Positions 48,218 to 59,632 of a stretch of 59,763 nt of DNA are shown here, piece by piece. The position numbers and the translations under genes are program-made. This DNA comes from Candidatus Omnitrophota bacterium (lineage in GTDB: Bacteria > Omnitrophota > Gorgyraeia > Velamenicoccales > Velamenicoccaceae). Below the pieces are notes generated by a model. That model saw only the letters and a list, made by a program, of their open reading frames with translations. It made no database searches and was not told the origin of the DNA. Position 1 is the first letter of the stretch. Each line of letters begins with the position of its first letter. Location of the stretch: assembly GCA_016235185.1 (NCBI GenBank), contig JACRLT010000016.1:1-59763 (forward strand). Direction: 5' to 3'.

Positions 48218-49066
48218 TTATGCCGTTTTTCCTTTCAACTCTGTAAGTTTCTTATAACTGACATACCAGGTCGCCAGCGCTGCAGGGCCGAAGACCAATA
48301 ACACGTCCGGATCAATAAGCTCCAAAATTAATTTATTGTGCGTAAACCGGGTGATGACGCCGTAGATGCCTAGCCCGACGACAAAATATAAAACAAAAAT
48401 GATTGCGAATGCTGCTAAATATCTCAAGGCATTACCCCTTATCCTGTCACGGCTGAACCTAAGCGAAGCAATGGCCGGCTTATGTTCATACGCTGCGATG
48501 AGCGGCGCAAGCGAGAAAAAGAAACTATACCATGCTACGCTGATAGCCACTACCACAAAAACAGTGCTCGTGGCCAAAAGCAGGGCCAGCGCCAATCCGT
48601 GCCCCAGGCTCTTTACGGTTAACGCATAAAGCGCCCTGCCGCCCTGAAAAAACAAGGCCGAAATGACGATCCCGACGATAATAAAACACCAGACAAAGAA
48701 AAAAGACTTTAAAAACGGAACTGTCCGTTTAATAGCGTCCTTTGCAGCCGCTAATAAATAAGGCCTTGCCTCTCTTTTGCGCCTCAAAGTATTCAAGGCG
48801 ACAAGGCACAAAAAACTATTAATAACAATGCTGCTGATAACAAAAATACCGAAAAGGACAAATGAAGCGGCATTGATCTCTCCGGACCTGATCGCTTCTT
48901 TCATAGGCCCCGTAGCGCGCAAAGTAGCTACCAAAGCCATCTGCGCAATGACGGTCGTCGCATTTATGGCCACTAATGGGATCAAATTACCGGCCCACAA
49001 AGATAGGGCCTCTTTTGTGATCTGCGCCGGATGAATCTGGCCGCCTTTGTTTTCAGACATTTTCAT
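48218..49066 (-). CDS. Six-helix integral membrane protein
   Basis: 282 aa. Start MKMSEN; the second ATG also has AGGAAGG at suitable distance. Six membrane segments are seen: LIPLVAINATTVIAQMALVA; FVLFGIFVISSIVINSFLCLVAL; FFFVWCFIIVGIVISALFF; ALALLLATSTVFVVVAISVAW; AFAIIFVLYFVVGLGIYGV; LLVFGPAALATWYVSY. It resembles membrane proteins of the DUF7544/glycerophosphodiester-related type by pattern only; I cannot name a family. It lies between gyrB and gyrA in the same direction. Confidence 0.72.
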   Translation of the reverse strand: MKMSENKGGQIHPAQITKEALSLWAGNLIPLVAINATTVIAQMALVATLRATGPMKEAIRSGEINAASFVLFGIFVISSIVINSFLCLVALNTLRRKREARPYLLAAAKDAIKRTVPFLKSFFFVWCFIIVGIVISALFFQGGRALYALTVKSLGHGLALALLLATSTVFVVVAISVAWYSFFFSLAPLIAAYEHKPAIASLRFSRDRIRGNALRYLAAFAIIFVLYFVVGLGIYGVITRFTHNKLILELIDPDVLLVFGPAALATWYVSYKKLTELKGKTA

Positions 49067-49201
49067 TTCCTTCCTATCCCGATCGCTTAATCACGACGAA
49101 AATCTCTTGCGACATTTTCGCTGTAAGCGACGGGATAAATTCGGCCGCATGACTTACGTTCGATACCGCATAGCTCTCAACTCCGTAAGTCATGGCCTCA
49201 T
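49067..49201. repeat. Two palindromes between gyrB and membrane gene
   Basis: TCCCGATCGCTTA.../...TAAGCGACGGGA (about 49078-49136) is followed by GGCCGCATGACTTACG/CGTAAGTCATGGCC (about 49143-49198). No gene. Both lie in the transcript 3' of gyrB and could end or stabilise transcripts. Confidence 0.7.
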
Positions 49202-52915
<3,714 letters not shown>

Positions 52916-52925
52916 CTACGCCTCG

Positions 52926-53213
52926 TTAGCTAAGCTCCCCGAGTACAAAACGGACATCTTCTATGCCTAGGGCTTTCTTTAATTCTCTTCGGATGCGTTC
53001 TTTTTTTAAATTCAAATCATAGAGCTGGCTCGAGTTACCTACATTAACCCGAATTCTGTCTTTTGTCAAATATACAATTTTTGTGCATGCAAATGCGTGC
53101 GGCCCAACTATCTTTTCCCAAACTTCTGCCGCCTTTTCAAAATCAGCGTCTTTGCGCTTTTTTTTAAGGTCGCTTAGAACTGTTTTTAATATGTCTTTGA
53201 CTTCCTGGCCCAA
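52926..53213 (-). CDS. dciA: DciA (DUF721) helicase-loading protein
   Basis: 95 aa from TTG 53211-53213, 3 bases after the dnaN stop. It shows a DUF721 pattern: helical start (VKDILKTVLSDL), then AAEVWEKIVGPHAFACTKIVYLTKDRIRVNVGNSSQLYDLNLKKERI, where the W-x-x-(I/V)VG and V-x-x-(S/P)-x-Y/W elements are typical. In bacteria lacking DnaC or DnaI, DciA helps load the DnaB helicase at origins. The position dnaA-dnaN-dciA-gyrB matches where recF is often found; recF is not here. Confidence 0.85.
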   Translation of the reverse strand: MGQEVKDILKTVLSDLKKKRKDADFEKAAEVWEKIVGPHAFACTKIVYLTKDRIRVNVGNSSQLYDLNLKKERIRRELKKALGIEDVRFVLGELS

Positions 53214-53216
53214 GGC

Positions 53217-54323
53217 TTACGACCCCAATCTCATTGGTTGGACAATGTAGACATAATTATCCGAACGCACAACGCCCGGTTTTTCCGCATCGTAAAACTC
53301 CAGGTTGAACTCTTCTTCTCTCCAGCTTTTGAGCATGTCTAAAATATAATTCGGGTTAAAACCTATTGCCAATTCTTTGCCGCTATATTCCACCTGTATC
53401 TCTTCTTTGAATTCGCCCACGTCTGGCGTGCTCTTGGAAACCACCAGTTTATTTTTAAACAATTCAAAGCGTACTGCCTGAAAATCCGGTGTTGTAAACA
53501 GATTTGCTCTTCTTAAAACAAGGATAAACTGCTCTTTGTTTAATTTGATCCTGATGTTCGACGCGTGTGGAATGACTTTTTGATAATCAGGGAAGTCGCC
53601 TTCGATCAAACGCGAAATGATCGTTATACCGTCCATTTCAAACAATACCTGGTTTGGGCCTATGACTACGGAAACATCTCCCTCTTCTTTTAAATTGCGC
53701 ACTAGTTCCTGGACCGTTTTAAACGGGATAATGATCTTTAAGTCCTTATGGACTTTTAAGGGTAGTTTCTTTTCTGCTGCGGCCAGCCTTCGTCCGTCTG
53801 TTCCGACGAGTTTTATGGTTGCGGTTTCACCGCCGCTTTTAATTTCCAATAATAAGCCGTTTAAAACATACCTGGTTTCTTCATGTGACACTGCAAAAGA
53901 TGTCATATTGAGCATTTGTTTTAATAGGGCTTGTTCCAAAACAACTTGTTCTTTGTCTTTGAATTCTGGGAGTTTTGGAAATTCTTCTTTTGGCAGCCCC
54001 ATTAATTTAAACTCACAATTTTCCAACTCAATATCCACAATATTGTTCTTTTTTGTTGTCAGGCTTATTATCCCGCCCGGAAGTTCCTTGATCACATCAT
54101 TTAACCTTTTTGTGGGAATAGTGATGGCTCCTGGTTCTAATACCTCTACATCTAATGTATTAGATATCCCTATATCTAAGTCTGTTGTTGTCAGGCGTAT
54201 TTTATTTTTTTGCGTTTCAAAAAGGATGTTTGATAGTATTGGCAGCATGTTTTTTGATGTGATAATGTTTCCCACCACTTGTATACTTTTTAACAATTCA
54301 GATTTATCCACTTTGATCTTCAT
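53217..54323 (-). CDS. dnaN: DNA polymerase III beta subunit (sliding clamp)
   Basis: 368 aa, the usual length. Starts MKIKVDKSELLKSIQVVGNIITSKNMLPILSNIL with AGGAGG 7 nt upstream. The three-domain clamp fold is evident from LTTTDLDIGIS, IPTKRLNDVIKELPGG, and the ends FNPNYILDMLK and YIVQPMRLGS. It tethers the replicative polymerase to DNA. It is 140 bases after dnaA in the same direction. The gap contains a GGGGTTT/AAACCCC hairpin (54373-54399). Confidence 0.96.
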   Translation of the reverse strand: MKIKVDKSELLKSIQVVGNIITSKNMLPILSNILFETQKNKIRLTTTDLDIGISNTLDVEVLEPGAITIPTKRLNDVIKELPGGIISLTTKKNNIVDIELENCEFKLMGLPKEEFPKLPEFKDKEQVVLEQALLKQMLNMTSFAVSHEETRYVLNGLLLEIKSGGETATIKLVGTDGRRLAAAEKKLPLKVHKDLKIIIPFKTVQELVRNLKEEGDVSVVIGPNQVLFEMDGITIISRLIEGDFPDYQKVIPHASNIRIKLNKEQFILVLRRANLFTTPDFQAVRFELFKNKLVVSKSTPDVGEFKEEIQVEYSGKELAIGFNPNYILDMLKSWREEEFNLEFYDAEKPGVVRSDNYVYIVQPMRLGS

Positions 54324-54372
54324 TAAACATCCTCCTAAGTACTATTTAATTATATAACCAGTAGTAGTTGTA

Positions 54373-54399
54373 GGGGGTTTGGATTCTGTTAGAAACCCC
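54373..54399 (-). other. Hairpin in the dnaA-dnaN gap
   Basis: GGGGTTT and AAACCCC are separated by 12 bases. There is no run of U after it on the transcribed strand, so it is not a classic terminator. It may affect the passage of transcription from dnaA to dnaN. Confidence 0.4.
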
Positions 54400-54465
54400 A
54401 TATCTGACGATTTTAAAACACTTAACACCAAAAACAATACTGCACAAGCTGTTAATAAATACGCC

Positions 54466-55794
54466 CTAGTCTTTAATATCCAAAAGCAGCTTATCAAGGA
54501 TGTTTTTTAATTTCTGGTTATCAGACGCTTCAACTTTTATCTTTTTATGCGCGTATAGAACTGTGGTATGGTCTTTACCGCCAAAGCACTGTCCGATCTC
54601 CGGCAAAGAAAGGTTCGTCAGCTCGCGAGCCAGGTACATGGCGACCTGCCTCGGCGTAACTATGCTTTTTATCCTCTTTTTTGTTTTTAGGTCCGCCACC
54701 TGTATTTTAAAATAATCGGCGACAATGCGCTGGATGTTTTCTATAGAAACCTGTCCGGACGTTTCTTTAAGGAGGTCTTTTAGAACGCCCTTTGCCATTT
54801 CCAGCGTGATCTTTTCTTCCTGAAGAAGCGAATAAGCGATTGTGCGCACCAGCGCCCCCTCAAGCTCGCGGACGTTTGTCTTGATGATCTCGGCTATAAA
54901 AAAGATCACATCGTCGGGTATCTGGATGCTTTCGTTCTCCACCTTCTTTTTTAATATCGCGATACGGGTTTCCAGATCAGGCGGCTGAATATCGGTCACC
55001 AGGCCCCAGGCGAAGCGCGAGACAAGCCTCTCTTCTAATTTCTGTATTTCTTTGGGAGACCTGTCGGAGGAAATAATGATCTGCTTATGCGCCTCATAGA
55101 GCGTGTTAAACGTATGGAAAAATTCCTCCTGCGTGGCTTCTTTGTTTGCGATAAACTGGATGTCGTCTATCAGGAGCACGTCGACATTCCGGAATTTATC
55201 GCGGAACGCCTGCGTTGAGCGATGCTGGATGGCGGATATCAGCTCATTGGTGAATTTTTCCGAGGTGATGTAATAAAATTTTGTCTGTGGGTTGCGTTCT
55301 CTTATGCGGTGGCATATCGCCTGCATTAAATGGGTCTTGCCAAGGCCCGCCCTGCCGTAAATAAAAAGCGGGTTATAAGCCTTTGCCGGAGATTCCGCGA
55401 TAGACATGCAGGCTGCATGAGTGAAACGATTAGACGGCCCGACTACAAAATTGTTGAATGTGTATTTTGGGTTCAGGACAAAGCCGTCGGGCGTTTTCTC
55501 TTTTGCCTGAACACGGCGCTCCGCCGGCCTATCTTTAGGCGCAAGCGACGCGTTGACCCGGTAATCTATGCCCAGGCCGCTATCAATGGTTTTTAAAGCC
55601 TCGCGTAGGACAAGGTCATAATGCTGCATGACCCAATCCTTTGAAAAATCATTGGGCACTTCCAAAACAAGGACGCGCTTGGCCTCGTCTGACTTTGCCC
55701 GTATGGGGCGAAGCCAGGCCTCAAAAGCCGTATCGCCTATTTTTGGTTTGATGGTGCGGCAGATCTGTTCCCAGAGGTTATTCACAAAATCCAC
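54466..55794 (-). CDS. dnaA: Chromosomal replication initiator DnaA
   Basis: 442 aa. Domain I (residues 1-80) has LWEQICRTIKPKIGDTAFEAWLRPI. The AAA+ domain has NPLFIYGRAGLGKTHLMQAI (Walker A), VLLIDDIQFIANK (Walker B) and SDRSPKEIQKLEERLVSRFAWGLV. Domain IV has the signature DHTTVLYAHKKI after a helix-turn-helix. It opens the origin. The start codon is GTG (55792-55794); a second GTG three codons on is possible. No clear ribosome binding site: the bases upstream are DnaA boxes (TGTGGATAA), which suggests self-control. Confidence 0.97.
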   Translation of the reverse strand: MDFVNNLWEQICRTIKPKIGDTAFEAWLRPIRAKSDEAKRVLVLEVPNDFSKDWVMQHYDLVLREALKTIDSGLGIDYRVNASLAPKDRPAERRVQAKEKTPDGFVLNPKYTFNNFVVGPSNRFTHAACMSIAESPAKAYNPLFIYGRAGLGKTHLMQAICHRIRERNPQTKFYYITSEKFTNELISAIQHRSTQAFRDKFRNVDVLLIDDIQFIANKEATQEEFFHTFNTLYEAHKQIIISSDRSPKEIQKLEERLVSRFAWGLVTDIQPPDLETRIAILKKKVENESIQIPDDVIFFIAEIIKTNVRELEGALVRTIAYSLLQEEKITLEMAKGVLKDLLKETSGQVSIENIQRIVADYFKIQVADLKTKKRIKSIVTPRQVAMYLARELTNLSLPEIGQCFGGKDHTTVLYAHKKIKVEASDNQKLKNILDKLLLDIKD

Positions 55795-55806
55795 AAGTTA
55801 TCCACA
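55778..55806. promoter_or_regulatory. Three DnaA boxes over the dnaA start codon
   Basis: TTATTCACA (55778-55786), AAATCCACA (55787-55795, weak) and TTATCCACA (55798-55806, consensus) lie almost end to end in the same direction. The middle one includes the dnaA start codon. They fit an oriC and autoregulatory site. Confidence 0.75.
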
Positions 55807-56017
55807 GGGTAGCGCGCAGAGCAATTGAACAATAGACAGTAGAACAATGGGCAAACAAAAGCTCAATTGCGGTCTATTTTCCATTGCTCTATTGTCTAAA
55901 ATTATATTCTGCTTTTAATCGAATCGTGCACCATTATAATCATCGAGTATGGTTATTGCAAGAAAATTTTAATTGCAACAAAGACATTGGTTGCCTGCAC
56001 GTGCCCGCACAATCTAC
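55807..56017. other. Probable origin of replication (oriC) between dnaA and rpmH
   Basis: This divergent spacer lies beside the DnaA boxes. It holds an imperfect inverted repeat (about 55822-55905, AGAGCAATTGAACAATAGACA against TGTCTATTTTCCATTGCTCT-like arms) and AT-rich stretches (about 55905-55975) that could unwind. No further consensus DnaA box was seen. Bacterial origins often lie between dnaA and rpmH, and genes on both sides point away from here. Confidence 0.6.
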
Positions 56018-56045
56018 TTGACTACAAAAACCCTTATGTTATAAT
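56018..56045 (+). promoter_or_regulatory. Promoter of rpmH
   Basis: -35 TTGACT (56018-56023), 16-nt spacer, -10 TATAAT (56040-56045). The expected start of transcription, about 56052, is only about 3 bases before the rpmH ATG at 56055, so the message may have almost no leader. Confidence 0.7.
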
Positions 56046-56054
56046 TGCAAATCT

Positions 56055-56192
56055 ATGAAACTACATTTAACCACCCCAACTAAACGAGTCGGGAAACGTA
56101 AACACGGTTTTCGTCGTCGGATGAAGACCCAGGGCGGAAGAAACGTGCTTAAGGCCAGGCGCCAAAAAGGCAGACATAGAGTTTCTATCTGA
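56055..56192 (+). CDS. rpmH: Ribosomal protein L34
   Basis: 45 aa, normal for L34. It begins [19 protein letters not shown] and contains [26 protein letters not shown]; the conserved segments (T-x-x-KR-x-RKHGFR-x-RM-x-T-x-GRxVL-xxRRxKGR) are complete. It is part of the large ribosomal subunit. No Shine-Dalgarno site precedes it. rnpA, which usually follows and overlaps, is absent; yidD follows 3 bases later. Confidence 0.96.
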   Translation: MKLHLTTPTKRVGKRKHGFRRRMKTQGGRNVLKARRQKGRHRVSI

Positions 56193-56195
56193 CCT

Positions 56196-56435
56196 ATGAA
56201 GCGCGTTTTATTCTGGCCCATTAAACTTTATAAGAGAGCGTTATCCCCTTTCCTGCCGCATGTTTGCAGATTTACGCCTTCTTGTTCCCTGTATTTTTTA
56301 GAGGCTGTAGAAAAACGTGGTTTTTTGAAAGGCTCCATGTTGGGCCTTAAACGCATAGGACGTTGCCATCCTTTTTCTGCAGGTGGCTATGATCCTATTG
56401 CCGCCGAAGGTGCCTGCCAACAGGCAGGCATATAG
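56196..56435 (+). CDS. yidD: YidD, membrane protein insertion efficiency factor
   Basis: 79 aa. Family pattern complete: WPIKLYKRALSPFLPHVCRFTPSCSLYFLEAVEKRG, then GLKRIGRCHPFSAGGYDP. Contains the conserved Cys pair (VCRFTPSCS) and RCHP motif. It is a small membrane-associated protein that assists YidC. It is 3 bases after rpmH and 31 bases before yidC. Confidence 0.95.
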   Translation: MKRVLFWPIKLYKRALSPFLPHVCRFTPSCSLYFLEAVEKRGFLKGSMLGLKRIGRCHPFSAGGYDPIAAEGACQQAGI

Positions 56436-56466
56436 AGTTGGCTGACAAAACATAAGGATAATTATT

Positions 56467-58029
56467 ATGGAAAAAAGACTTTTATTAGCCGTTGCCTTGT
56501 CTTTTTTAGTTTTAGGCCTGTATACATCTCTTTTGCCAAAGAAGCAAGTCCTTGCTAACAAAGAAGTTATAGAAAAATCAGTACAGGATATAGTTCCTCA
56601 ACCTGCTATTGAGGAACATTTGGCTAAGCCGGAAGTACCAGCACAAATTATTTCTAATACCTTACCAGATAATGAGTTATACTTTATGGAAACTAACGGA
56701 CTACTTCTTAAGTTTGCCATAAAAGGTGGCTATCTGTACGAAGTATTTGATAAAAATCATAATGCTACGCTATCCATGAGAAATATTGGGCTCGTCAAGG
56801 AGTGGAGTAAGTATCCATTCATGGCAAGTGAAATTACTCGCGGTGTAGTTTTTTATTACAAGAACGATGATGGGCTTGAGATAAAAAAGACATTCAGGAT
56901 CAAATCCGATAATATTCTGGAGCTTTCAGTAGAAATTATTGGCGCAACAACCTCTACAACAACAGGTTATAGTATTTTAGGAGGTTCTTTAGATCCGTCT
57001 AGTGAAAAGGATCAGATAAGCTCCAGATATTATGAGGCATGCGCGATCGTGGATGGCATAACTGTTCGCAAACAGGCGCATGGTTTGAAAAAACCAATCG
57101 AATATAATGGGCATATCTTGTGGGCAGGCCTAAGGGATAGGTATTTTTGTTCTTTAATTTTTCCACATCAGGTTGTTAACAAAGGAGTTGTGGAGAATAT
57201 AGGTAATGAAAACCAGCTTATTTTAAGTATCCCCCATCGTTCGATTGATCCAAGTCAGCCAAAAATAGAGGACTTGTTTAAAATTTATATTGGCATTCAG
57301 GATGAGAAGGCTCTAAGGGCTTTTGGCGAGGGCGCTGAAAAACTAATTAATTATGGGACTTTTGATGGTATTTCAAAGGTTTTACTGTTTTTTCTAAAAC
57401 TGGCTCATAAAGTAGGCAGAAATTGGGGCGTTGCGATCATTCTTATCACGCTCTTTGTTTATCTATTATTATTCCCGCTTTCTTTTAAGAGCATGTTGTC
57501 AATGAAAAAGATGCAGGCGCTCCAGCCAAAGATAGAGGAGTTGAGAGCTAAATTCAAGGACAACCCGCAAAAGCTCAATACGGAAATTATGGGCCTGTAT
57601 CGTCAAGAGAAGGCGAATCCATTTGGAGGCTGCCTGCCGATGCTGTTGCAAATCCCGGTATTTTTTGCGTTGTATCAACTCCTGATGCGATTTATAAGTT
57701 TGAGGGGCGCCAGCTTTTTATGGATCAAGGATCTATCGTCGCCTGACAGGCTTTTAATTTTTAAAAATTCCTATCCAATGATCGGCAATGAATTGAATAT
57801 TTTGCCATTGTTGATGGCTATAGGCATGTTTTTCCAGCAAAAAATCACCGCTGCACAAACAAGCGCTACCCCCGAGGCTGCCCAACAGCAAAAGATAATG
57901 ACGATCATGATGCCGGTTATTTTCGGAGCAATGTTTTATAAGCTTTCGGCTGGCCTGGTATTGTATTGGTTTGTCAACAGTCTTCTAATGCTCGCGTTCC
58001 AATGGAAAATATCAAAGATAAAAGTGTAG
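56467..58029 (+). CDS. yidC: Membrane protein insertase YidC
   Basis: 520 aa with start ATG 56467 and AAGGA upstream. It has an N-terminal membrane segment (LLLAVALSFLVLGLYTSLL), a periplasmic beta-sandwich domain (about 60-310), then five membrane segments with NWGVAIILITLFVYLLLFPL, MKKMQALQPKIEELRAKFKD and GGCLPMLLQIPVFFALYQLL, ending LVLYWFVNSLLMLAFQWKISKIKV. A Gram-negative-type YidC by virtue of the large periplasmic domain. Overlaps the jag gene by 28 bases. Confidence 0.96.
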   Translation: MEKRLLLAVALSFLVLGLYTSLLPKKQVLANKEVIEKSVQDIVPQPAIEEHLAKPEVPAQIISNTLPDNELYFMETNGLLLKFAIKGGYLYEVFDKNHNATLSMRNIGLVKEWSKYPFMASEITRGVVFYYKNDDGLEIKKTFRIKSDNILELSVEIIGATTSTTTGYSILGGSLDPSSEKDQISSRYYEACAIVDGITVRKQAHGLKKPIEYNGHILWAGLRDRYFCSLIFPHQVVNKGVVENIGNENQLILSIPHRSIDPSQPKIEDLFKIYIGIQDEKALRAFGEGAEKLINYGTFDGISKVLLFFLKLAHKVGRNWGVAIILITLFVYLLLFPLSFKSMLSMKKMQALQPKIEELRAKFKDNPQKLNTEIMGLYRQEKANPFGGCLPMLLQIPVFFALYQLLMRFISLRGASFLWIKDLSSPDRLLIFKNSYPMIGNELNILPLLMAIGMFFQQKITAAQTSATPEAAQQQKIMTIMMPVIFGAMFYKLSAGLVLYWFVNSLLMLAFQWKISKIKV

Positions 58030-58223
58030 AATTAGAGGTTGAGGGAAGGACCGTTGAGGAGGCTGTTGGAAAAGCAACCTCTCTTCTGAAAGTCTCTAAA
58101 AATCAGCTTAAGGTTAAGGTGCTTTCCGAAGAGCAGAAGGGCTTATTTGGCATGCCCGGAGCCAAACCCGCCAAGATAAGGGTAAGCATAAAGTCTCTAC
58201 CAGCCAGCAAGAAAAAATCTTGA
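58002..58223 (+). CDS. Jag N-terminal domain protein (no KH or R3H domains)
   Basis: 73 aa from ATG 58002, inside the 3' end of yidC. Sequence MENIKDKSVELEVEGRTVEEAVGKATSLL...VKVLSEEQKGLFGMPGAKPAKIRVSIKSL matches only the Jag_N domain (EGRTVEEA, then E-x-x-x-G-x-FG). Full-length Jag/KhpB is about 200-250 aa with KH and R3H RNA-binding domains. Here it ends with a lysine tail and TGA at 58221-58223, and the bases after it do not restore a KH domain. Either natural shortening or loss on arrival of the neighbouring endonuclease gene. Confidence 0.8.
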   Translation: MENIKDKSVELEVEGRTVEEAVGKATSLLKVSKNQLKVKVLSEEQKGLFGMPGAKPAKIRVSIKSLPASKKKS

Positions 58224-58254
58224 TTTTTTAGCCTGGTTTGGTAAAATGTTGTAC

Positions 58255-58290
58255 GTGGAAACATTGTGCAATCTAAGACAATGTTTCCAC
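58255..58290 (+). promoter_or_regulatory. Perfect 13-bp hairpin before endonuclease and parA
   Basis: GTGGAAACATTGT (58255-58267) and ACAATGTTTCCAC (58278-58290) are exactly complementary, with a 10-base loop. The next bases are GAGGAAC-ATG, the ribosome binding site and start of the endonuclease gene. TTCCACGAGGAA in the right arm is one base from TTCCACGTGGAA, a parS-like palindrome. Confidence 0.6.
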
Positions 58291-58297
58291 GAGGAAC

Positions 58298-58795
58298 ATG
58301 GAAAAAAATTTAGGAGCCAACAATCGAGAATCGTTAGATCCGTGGTTTATCACAGGATTTAGCGACGGTGAAGCAGCTTTTACATTTAGTCGTTCTGGCG
58401 AAGATGTATTTGCTCTGTATTTTTCTATTTGTCAAAGAGAAGACAACAGGGGGATTGTAGATAAGATCCAAGAATATTTTAACGGCATCGGGAAAATTTA
58501 TATTAGAAAAGAACAGTTGCCTAAGAAAAATAGCGGGCGCACCAAGCCAAGTGCCTATTTTAGGGTTTGTAAACAAAAGGAATTGTTGCGTATTATTGAA
58601 CATTTTGATAAGTTTCCACTGCAAAGTAAAAAACAAGAAGTTTATCAAATTTGGCGAGAAATGGCGATAGAAAAAACAAGGTGCTTTCTTAATTGCAAGA
58701 GCGAAAAATTTAAAATTTTTTCAGAAGCCATATCTGTTTTAAATCAGAAAAGCCGCGCATTTAAAAAACGTTCAAAAATATGCCTAAAATCATAG
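58298..58795 (+). CDS. Freestanding LAGLIDADG homing endonuclease
   Basis: 165 aa. One LAGLIDADG motif (PWFITGFSDGEAAF) near the N-terminus, followed by the typical beta-rich segment (ALYFSICQREDNRGIVDKIQEYF, FNGIGKIY, AYFRVCKQKELLRIIEHFDKFPL, KKQEVYQIW). Single-motif members act as dimers; relatives are found in 23S rRNA introns and free between genes. It starts with a good ribosome binding site (GAGG). Its last 16 bases overlap parA in another frame. No intron is apparent in the flanks. Confidence 0.9.
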   Translation: MEKNLGANNRESLDPWFITGFSDGEAAFTFSRSGEDVFALYFSICQREDNRGIVDKIQEYFNGIGKIYIRKEQLPKKNSGRTKPSAYFRVCKQKELLRIIEHFDKFPLQSKKQEVYQIWREMAIEKTRCFLNCKSEKFKIFSEAISVLNQKSRAFKKRSKICLKS

Positions 58796-59580
58796 CTATC
58801 TGTAACCAAAAGGGCGGGACAGGGAAGACAACGACCTCTGTCAATCTTTCCGTCTATCTAGCTATGGAAGGCAGCAGGGTTCTTTTGATAGACGGTGATC
58901 CTCAAGGTAATTCAACGAGCGGATTAGGGATTGACAAAAACGCTCTTGAAAAATCTCTTTATCATGTTTTATTGAGCGACGCCGAGATCAACGACGTTAT
59001 CCAAAAAACCAGCATAGAAAATTTAAAATTAATTCCTTCCAATATTGATCTAATAGGAGCCGAGGTTGAGCTTATAGAAGAACCTGATAGAGAAAAGCGG
59101 CTGCGCCAAGCCTTGCAAAAGGTCTCGGATGATTTTGATTTTGTTATAATTGACTGCCCGCCATCATTAGGCATACTTACTCTAAATGCTTTAGTTGCAG
59201 CAACTTCCGTATTAATTCCTGTCCAGTGTGAGTACTATGCGCTCGAAGGTTTAGGCCAGTTGACAAAGACCATCAACCTTATAAAAGACAATCTTAACCC
59301 GGAGCTGAAAATAGAAGGCGTATTGCTTACAATGGCTGATTTCAGGACTAACCTGACCACCGAGGTTATTAACGAAACCAGGAATTTTTTCCAGGACAGG
59401 GTGTTTGAAACGATCATTCCGCGCAGCATACGTCTTTCCGAGGCCCCGGGTTTTGGGAAATCCATTTTGCAGTATGACAAGAATTCCATAGGCGCGCAAA
59501 AATACAATGCCCTGGCCAAAGAGGTCTTGGGCGTCGCGCAAGAAAATAATAATTTACCCCTCGTTTCAAATGAAGGATAG
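58780..59580 (+). CDS. parA: ParA/Soj chromosome-partitioning ATPase
   Basis: 266 aa, complete. Deviant Walker A KGGTGKTTTSVN, VLLIDGDPQGNSTSGLG (switch), FDFVIIDCPPSLGILTLNAL (Walker B), VQCEYYALEGLGQL, and RSIRLSEAPGFGKS near the end. It acts with ParB and parS to separate chromosome origins. There is no ribosome binding site of its own; the ATG lies within the endonuclease gene, so it may be translated by coupling. parB would be expected next but was not found before the window's end. Confidence 0.95.
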   Translation: MPKIIAICNQKGGTGKTTTSVNLSVYLAMEGSRVLLIDGDPQGNSTSGLGIDKNALEKSLYHVLLSDAEINDVIQKTSIENLKLIPSNIDLIGAEVELIEEPDREKRLRQALQKVSDDFDFVIIDCPPSLGILTLNALVAATSVLIPVQCEYYALEGLGQLTKTINLIKDNLNPELKIEGVLLTMADFRTNLTTEVINETRNFFQDRVFETIIPRSIRLSEAPGFGKSILQYDKNSIGAQKYNALAKEVLGVAQENNNLPLVSNEG

Positions 59581-59632
59581 AGAGACTCGGGGTGAATTCA
59601 CAACAAGCACCTTAATATCTTACAGTACTTTG

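Noticed and set aside
54373-54399. Rho-independent terminator between dnaA and dnaN
   Set aside because: The hairpin has no U-run after it in the direction of transcription.
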